A DNA stretch of 5,760 bases from an uncultured Actinomycetes bacterium (GTDB taxonomy: Bacteria > Actinomycetota > Actinomycetes > Nanopelagicales > Nanopelagicaceae), in NCBI GenBank assembly GCA_903892335.1, contig CAITID010000112.1:1-5760 (forward strand), written 5' to 3'. The position numbers and the translations under genes were made by a program. The notes under the pieces are model-generated. The model searched no databases. It had not been told where the DNA came from and saw only the letters and a list, made by a program, of their open reading frames with translations. Shown here piece after piece: positions 5,421 to 5,760 of the stretch (the stretch's first letter is position 1; every line of letters starts with the position of its first letter).

Positions 5421-5760
5421 ATGGCCGTGCATTCACCTCAGATCTATTTAGATCATGCTGCAACTACTCCAATGGTTCAGCCAGCAATTGATGCATTAAC
5501 TGCCCAAATATTAAAAACTGGAAATGCCTCTAGCTTGCATAGCACTGGTCGCTCTGTTCGAAAAGAGTTAGAAGAAGCGCGTGAAAGTATTGCAAAAGCT
5601 GCAGGTTGCGCAGCAATTGATGTAATTTTTACCGGAACTGGAACTGAAGCAAATAATCTAGCGATTAAAGGTTTATTTTGGCTGGCGGCCAAAGATGGAA
5701 AGAAAGTAATTATTACCTCAACCTTTGAACATCATGCAGTTATGGATCCAATTAAATGGC
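5421..5760 (+). CDS. iscS: Cysteine desulfurase, IscS/NifS family (3' end outside window)
   Basis: 113 codons are visible from ATG 5421 (MAVHSPQIYLDHAATTPM) and the frame is open to the window edge. The pyridoxal-phosphate enzyme takes sulfur from cysteine, leaving alanine, and hands it on as a persulfide for Fe-S clusters and tRNA thiolation. Motifs seen: YLDHAATTP (9-17), GNASSLHSTGR (34-44), the PLP-phosphate loop FTGTGTEANNLAIKG (70-84), and EHHAV (103-107), where His104 corresponds to the histidine stacking on PLP in this family. The PLP lysine, the catalytic cysteine loop and the C-terminus lie beyond the window, so group I versus II cannot be settled directly; EHHAV and the YLDHAATTP start favour the IscS/NifS side. 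In related actinobacteria the gene stands near etfBA and before mnmA (trmU), which fits a role in tRNA 2-thiouridylation; I infer this from remembered gene order. Confidence 0.93.
   Translation, partial: MAVHSPQIYLDHAATTPMVQPAIDALTAQILKTGNASSLHSTGRSVRKELEEARESIAKAAGCAAIDVIFTGTGTEANNLAIKGLFWLAAKDGKKVIITSTFEHHAVMDPIKW

Noticed and set aside
1..5760. CRISPR array, tRNA/rRNA, insertion sequence, phage or defence system
   Set aside because: No spaced repeat series, tRNA-like cloverleaf, terminal inverted repeats, transposase or nuclease motifs were seen; nearly every base is accounted for by recognisable chromosomal genes.

Overview
The window reads as ordinary chromosomal DNA from a low-GC actinobacterium. 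By eye the G+C is in the low forties. The proteins nevertheless look actinobacterial: an MgtA-like GT4 glycosyltransferase, and an etfB-etfA pair followed by a cysteine desulfurase, an order I recall from the mycobacterial fixA-fixB...iscS-trmU region. Genes are tightly packed, with 1-nt and 4-nt start/stop overlaps, an 8-bp convergent overlap and TANNNT-N6-ATG promoters typical of leaderless actinobacterial genes. Together these suggest a streamlined freshwater lineage such as the Nanopelagicales (acI; Planktophila/Nanopelagicus-like). That placement is inference from gene content and composition, not from a marker gene.

Layout. Positions 1-345 (+) hold the C-terminal part of a SIMPL-domain (DUF541) protein whose start lies outside the window. 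Positions 338-3512 (-) hold a three-gene operon, in transcription order: an MgtA-like GT4 glycosyltransferase (2361-3512), a second GT4 glycosyltransferase (1204-2364) and an SGNH/GDSL hydrolase (338-1204). The junctions are ATGA and TAATG, so translation is probably coupled. Positions 3513-3622 are the only sizeable intergenic gap, and they appear to hold two back-to-back promoters. Positions 3623-4432 and 4429-5373 (+) encode the beta and alpha subunits of electron transfer flavoprotein. Positions 5421-5760 (+) hold the start of an IscS/NifS-type cysteine desulfurase that runs off the window.

Function. The minus-strand operon probably builds a glycolipid or other cell-envelope glycan: two sequential GT4 sugar transfers, plus an SGNH enzyme that may remove or transfer an acyl group. 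The plus-strand genes are core metabolism. EtfAB collects electrons from acyl-CoA-type dehydrogenases, and the desulfurase supplies sulfur for Fe-S clusters and tRNA thiolation.

I found no tRNA, rRNA, CRISPR array, insertion sequence, toxin-antitoxin pair or phage gene, and no convincing new system. The most useful points to follow up are the divergent promoter region, the imperfect palindrome at the glycosyltransferase start codon, the extended C-terminus of the SGNH protein, and a 19-bp near-identical in-frame repeat shared by the second glycosyltransferase and the SGNH gene.
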